Part shown: positions 17,482 to 20,281 of the stretch, in pieces
Numbering within the stretch: position 1 is the first letter of the stretch
Layout: every line of letters begins with the position of its first letter
Assembly (NCBI GenBank): GCA_003427395.1
Contig: BFEA01000563.1
Location: 961,313 to 981,593, forward strand
From: Chara braunii
Lineage: Eukaryota; Streptophyta; Charophyceae; Charales; Characeae
DNA length: 20,281 nucleotides
Direction: 5' to 3'
The notes under the pieces: model-generated
What the model saw: the letters and a program-made list of their open reading frames with translations, nothing else
Databases searched by the model: none
Told to the model about the DNA's origin: nothing
Made by a program: the position numbers and the translations under genes

Positions 17482-18022
17482 GCAGCTGCCCCTCGCCATC
17501 ACCCCCTGCCCCTAAAGGTTTCAGCTGCCTTGCACATGCCCCATGAGCATGCTCGCCACAGAGAGAGAGAGAGAGAGAGCTCTATGGTGCTCAACTATGC
17601 TAATCTTCGGCGTGTGACTTCTGTACGATTTTATAACGATGCGCGACTTTTGTACGATGTTATGACGACCCACGACTTTTGTATGATGCTCCCCTGCTAT
17701 GACGACCCGCCCCCTCCAATCAGACTAACCACCCCCAAGGAGAGAATCATGAAAATACCACTCGACTGAGTCCCAAAAAAAGTCATTTCATAACCAGTCA
17801 AAATTTTGGCTAATTCTTCAAAATTGGTCACTCCTGTAAATCCATAAATCATAGAACAACCGAATAAGAAAATCCCAGAGGAAAGGGCACCTAAAATGAA
17901 ATATTTTAACGACGACGTCTACTGAGAGGGAGAGAGAGAGAGTTTGTGCGGCTGCCCCTCTCCACCACACCCTGCCCCTAAAGGTTTCCGCCGCCTTGCA
18001 CATGCCCCGTGCGCACGTGCGC

Positions 18023-18081
<59 letters not shown>

Positions 18082-18245
18082 CTACATCGCTCAACTTTGC
18101 TAAGCTTCCGCTTGTGACTTTCGTACGATGTTATGACGACCCGCGACTTTTGTATGATGCTCACCTGTTATGACGACCCGCCCCCTCCAATCAGACTAAC
18201 TGCCCCCAATTAGAGAATCATGTCTAACAACGATGTCTACTGTGC

Positions 18246-18322
<77 letters not shown>

Positions 18323-18485
18323 CTACGATGCTCAACTTTGCTAATTTGCCGCATGCGACTTTTGTACGATGTTATGACAACCTGCGTGTATGATGCTCCC
18401 CTGCTATGACGACCCGCCCCCTCCAATCAGACTAACTGGTCCCAAGGAGGGAATCGAGTCTGACAACGACGTCTACTGCCCGGGC

Positions 18486-18535
<50 letters not shown>

Positions 18536-18790
18536 AATCTATGCTCCTCTACGCTGAGCTACTTGGCTCAGACATGGCAACCGCTCGATCGGTCGTTGTG
18601 GCATTGGGGAGAAAAAGCAGGTCTACTCTCTCTCTCTCTCTCAATTCGATCGAGGTGGTATGTCTTGCAGCATGAACTACCAGGATTGATTGATCGATCG
18701 GGGCGTGAGAGAGAGAGAGAGGGGGGGGGGAGTCTGCACGACCCCCTGCCATTAAAGGTTTCAGCCGCCTTGCACACGCACGCGCGATAA
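17231..18790 (+). repeat. Composite satellite: (GA)n tracts alternating with two unit families
   Basis: Family U (about 150-180 bp) starts ctctac.atgctcaact and contains tgtacgatgttatgacgacc and cgccccctccaatcagacta. Copies lie at about 17231-17400, 17580-17750 (continuing 17908-17930), 18079-18247 and 18321-18487. Family V (about 85 bp; ctgcccctaaaggtttcagc, ccgccttgcaca) lies at 17476-17560, 17943-18025 and about 18732-18790. (GA)n tracts sit at 17412-17475, 17560-17579, 18026-18078, 18248-18320 and 18488-18530. U always begins directly after a GA tract as gag-ctctac or gac-ctctac. No coding potential. Confidence 0.88.
17748..17907 (-). pseudogene. nad2: Mitochondrial nad2 fragment inserted in nuclear satellite (NUMT)
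   Basis: The minus strand reads about 53 codons without a stop: [53 protein letters not shown]. This is an internal membrane segment of NADH dehydrogenase subunit 2 of complex I, in its plant mitochondrial form. The segment is AT-rich against GC-richer surroundings. It interrupts a U unit: the flanks gagaatcat and aacgacg are contiguous-like in the uninterrupted unit at 18.2 kb. It has no start, stop or full domain, so it is an inserted fragment, not a gene. The frame is intact, so the insertion may be fairly recent. Confidence 0.88.
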
Positions 18791-18846
18791 TGAGAGAGAC
18801 GGAGACACAGAGAGATGGATAGATGGAGAGAGAGAGAGAGAGGAGA

Positions 18847-19134
18847 GAGCAATCCACCTGATCAGCTGCTAAGAGCTCTCTGTCTCGTACCTTTTTTTCT
18901 GAAGAAAACCTCCATCATATTGTGGTTGTAGAATAACCCAAATGCGAGCCCACGAAGTGACAGCTCACTTGAATCGACGACCAGAATCCACAACGCCTGA
19001 GGTAAAGCAAATTCAGGGCAGCGTGGGGAGTAGGGTCGGTGCAGTCAGGAAGGAGTTTCTGACACTTCCCAATCATTTCTTCTTTGCCTAATTTCTCATA
19101 CAAAATGCTCCAAGATGCGTGCCCAGCGTTACAG
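18847..19134 (-). mobile_element. Inverted relative of the hAT element interior
   Basis: In reverse complement, this segment matches 11604-11914 at roughly nine bases in ten by eye, including the reading MIGKCQKL-PDCTD-TPHAALNL. It lacks a 21-bp stretch present in the first copy (around 11816-11836). No cagggttgca ends were seen around it, so it is a fragment or belongs to a different family member. Most codon differences change the amino acid, so the shared frame is not under visible constraint. Confidence 0.8.
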
Positions 19135-19458
19135 CTGCTCGCATGTTTTGCAGCAGACAGAAAATGCAAAACAGATTGGATGTCGAGTACTCCATTCTTA
19201 CACTACAGGACCTGCTTAACAACAATGGCACTCTTTTAAGTTAACGGCAATCAATCAAGTTAACGGCAATCAATCACTCTTGGCCCACGAAACCAAGACT
19301 TACACAAACAAAGAGGGTTGGTGTCAGTCAACCACTTTTCTCAGGGGAATCGTGAGCTCTGGGTGATGGTGCGAGTGCTTATCCATTGGACAAATGCATC
19401 GCGGGGTTTGTCTGAGTAAAGTCGACCGCTTTTAGCAGGGGCATCGCCTACTCTGGGT
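19135..19458. other. Unassigned DNA with a 94-bp tandem repeat
   Basis: Phrases such as ctctgggtga, tccttatccat and caaatgcatc recur with a 94-bp offset (from about 19330 and 19423). The second unit runs into the hammerhead-bearing repeat, so this looks like a duplicated upstream part of that repeat. A short direct duplication (aagttaacggcaatcaatca) lies at about 19238-19277. Confidence 0.6.
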
Positions 19459-19563
19459 GACGTGTCCTTATCCATCAGTCAAATGCATCCTGGGCAGACT
19501 GTTGGGGAAAAACCTCCTGATGAGCCGGTGAAAGTCGGACGAAACAGTCTGGCACAGTCATGC
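19459..19563 (+). repeat. Hammerhead-bearing repeat, right copy
   Basis: Same-orientation copy of 16709-16813, diverged at many positions and ending cagtcatgct. Confidence 0.82.
19495..19551 (+). ncRNA. Decayed type III hammerhead ribozyme
   Basis: Core CTGATGA (19517-19523) and GAAA (19541-19544) are intact, stem III pairs over seven bases plus the U-A, and stem I (GGGG/CCTC, AAAAA loop) is kept. The cleavage triplet is GTT rather than GTC. Stem II (GCCGG with CGGAC) has two mismatches in five pairs, so cleavage would be weak or absent. Confidence 0.72.
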
Positions 19564-19608
19564 TTGTGTGTATGGTACATGACACGCACACACATAAACA
19601 CACAGACG

Positions 19609-19610
<2 letters not shown>

Positions 19611-19649
<39 letters not shown>
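19611..19649. repeat. (CA)n microsatellite
   Basis: About 19 CA units, just downstream of the second hammerhead repeat. Confidence 0.95.
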
Positions 19650-19652
<3 letters not shown>

Positions 19653-20194
19653 TACTCCTAGAGAACTCCGCCTTCTACCCCTTACCCTTCACCCTCCCCT
19701 CCACTTCCCTTGTACTACTAACAAATACATACGAATGAGCATCATTAAGAGAACAGAGGATATGAAGATCAGAAATGAAATGAATGGAAGTATGAACATG
19801 AAGGACGGACACAAAGACTGTATAAGCTGAAGATCTGAAGTGAAATGAACAGGAGTATGAAGCTCTTAGGAGATGCACAGGAGCATACCTTCCCTTTTAC
19901 TCTGCCTCCTGAAATCACGTGCAAGTGGGCCGTGAAGGCAGATGGGGATGTGGGCAGCTGCCGCTCAATCACAACCAACGTGGGCAGCCTTGAGCGTAAG
20001 AGGCACAGTAAAAGGGGAGCTGCAAGAACAATGAAAGGGGTACCCAAGGACAACCAAAAAACTGTCTAATTACAAAATTGCTTTAATATGTTGGACATCT
20101 CCAATGCTCTCGTTGTCTGCAATAGGACAAAGACTGCTTTGATTCTGAATCTATTCACCTGGGTGCAATTGGGGCTGTTGTGGGGAAAATCTAA
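19650..20194. other. Unassigned sequence
   Basis: Two related stretches occur near 19761-19805 and 19827-19865 (gaagatc.gaa.tgaaatgaa, gtatgaa). No gene is recognised; the open frames are short. Confidence 0.5.
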
Positions 20195-20231
20195 AACACA
20201 CAAGCACACGCACACGCACACGCACGCACGC

Positions 20232-20281
<50 letters not shown>
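20195..20281. repeat. (CA)n-rich microsatellite at the right edge
   Basis: CA/CG-rich run that becomes pure CA and continues off the window. It may mark a contig break. Confidence 0.92.

Noticed and set aside
1-20281. CRISPR array or prokaryotic operon
   Set aside because: The spliced gene, GT-AG introns, microsatellites and transposon types are eukaryotic; the tandem repeats lack regular unique spacers.

Overview
The window is eukaryotic nuclear DNA from a green plant lineage. One protein gene can be assembled: a seven-exon, plus-strand homologue of the spliceosomal U4/U6 snRNP protein PRP3 (PRPF3; RDM16 in Arabidopsis). Its visible reading frame is 625 codons spread over about 13 kb, and the 5' end lies off the left edge. 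The protein resembles the land-plant form more than the animal form. A mitochondrial nad2 fragment inserted at 17.8 kb is also plant-type. Large repeat-filled introns and abundant GA/CA/GT microsatellites would suit a charophyte alga such as Chara, but that assignment is inference.

Layout. 1-1166: probable intron with simple repeats. 1167-14153: PRP3 exons (1167-1829, 6046-6240, 8549-8712, 9431-9904, 10796-10914, 12908-13035, 14019-14153), every intron GT-AG and every junction in frame. Intron 1 (4.2 kb) holds a foldback repeat pair, an exact 56-bp tandem duplication, a roughly 880-bp purine-rich tract and a perfect 15-bp hairpin. Intron 2 holds hairpins and decayed unassigned sequence. Intron 4 holds a tRNA-derived SINE candidate and a compound microsatellite. 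Intron 5 holds a complete 486-bp non-autonomous hAT element with a perfect 8-bp target site duplication.

14154-20281: no convincing gene. It holds a G-rich run, an intact-looking type III hammerhead ribozyme (16745-16801), a defective partial copy right after it, and a decayed copy in direct orientation 2.75 kb downstream (19495-19551). Between the hammerheads is a composite array in which long (GA)n tracts alternate with two unrelated unit families. One unit is interrupted by 160 bp of mitochondrial nad2. An inverted relative of the hAT element's interior follows at 18847-19134.

The most interesting part is 16.7-19.6 kb: two hammerhead-bearing repeats in the same orientation flanking non-coding satellite-like DNA. 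This recalls plant retrozymes (non-autonomous LTR elements with type III hammerheads in their LTRs), but the spacing is larger than usual and no primer-binding site or LTR ends were identified.
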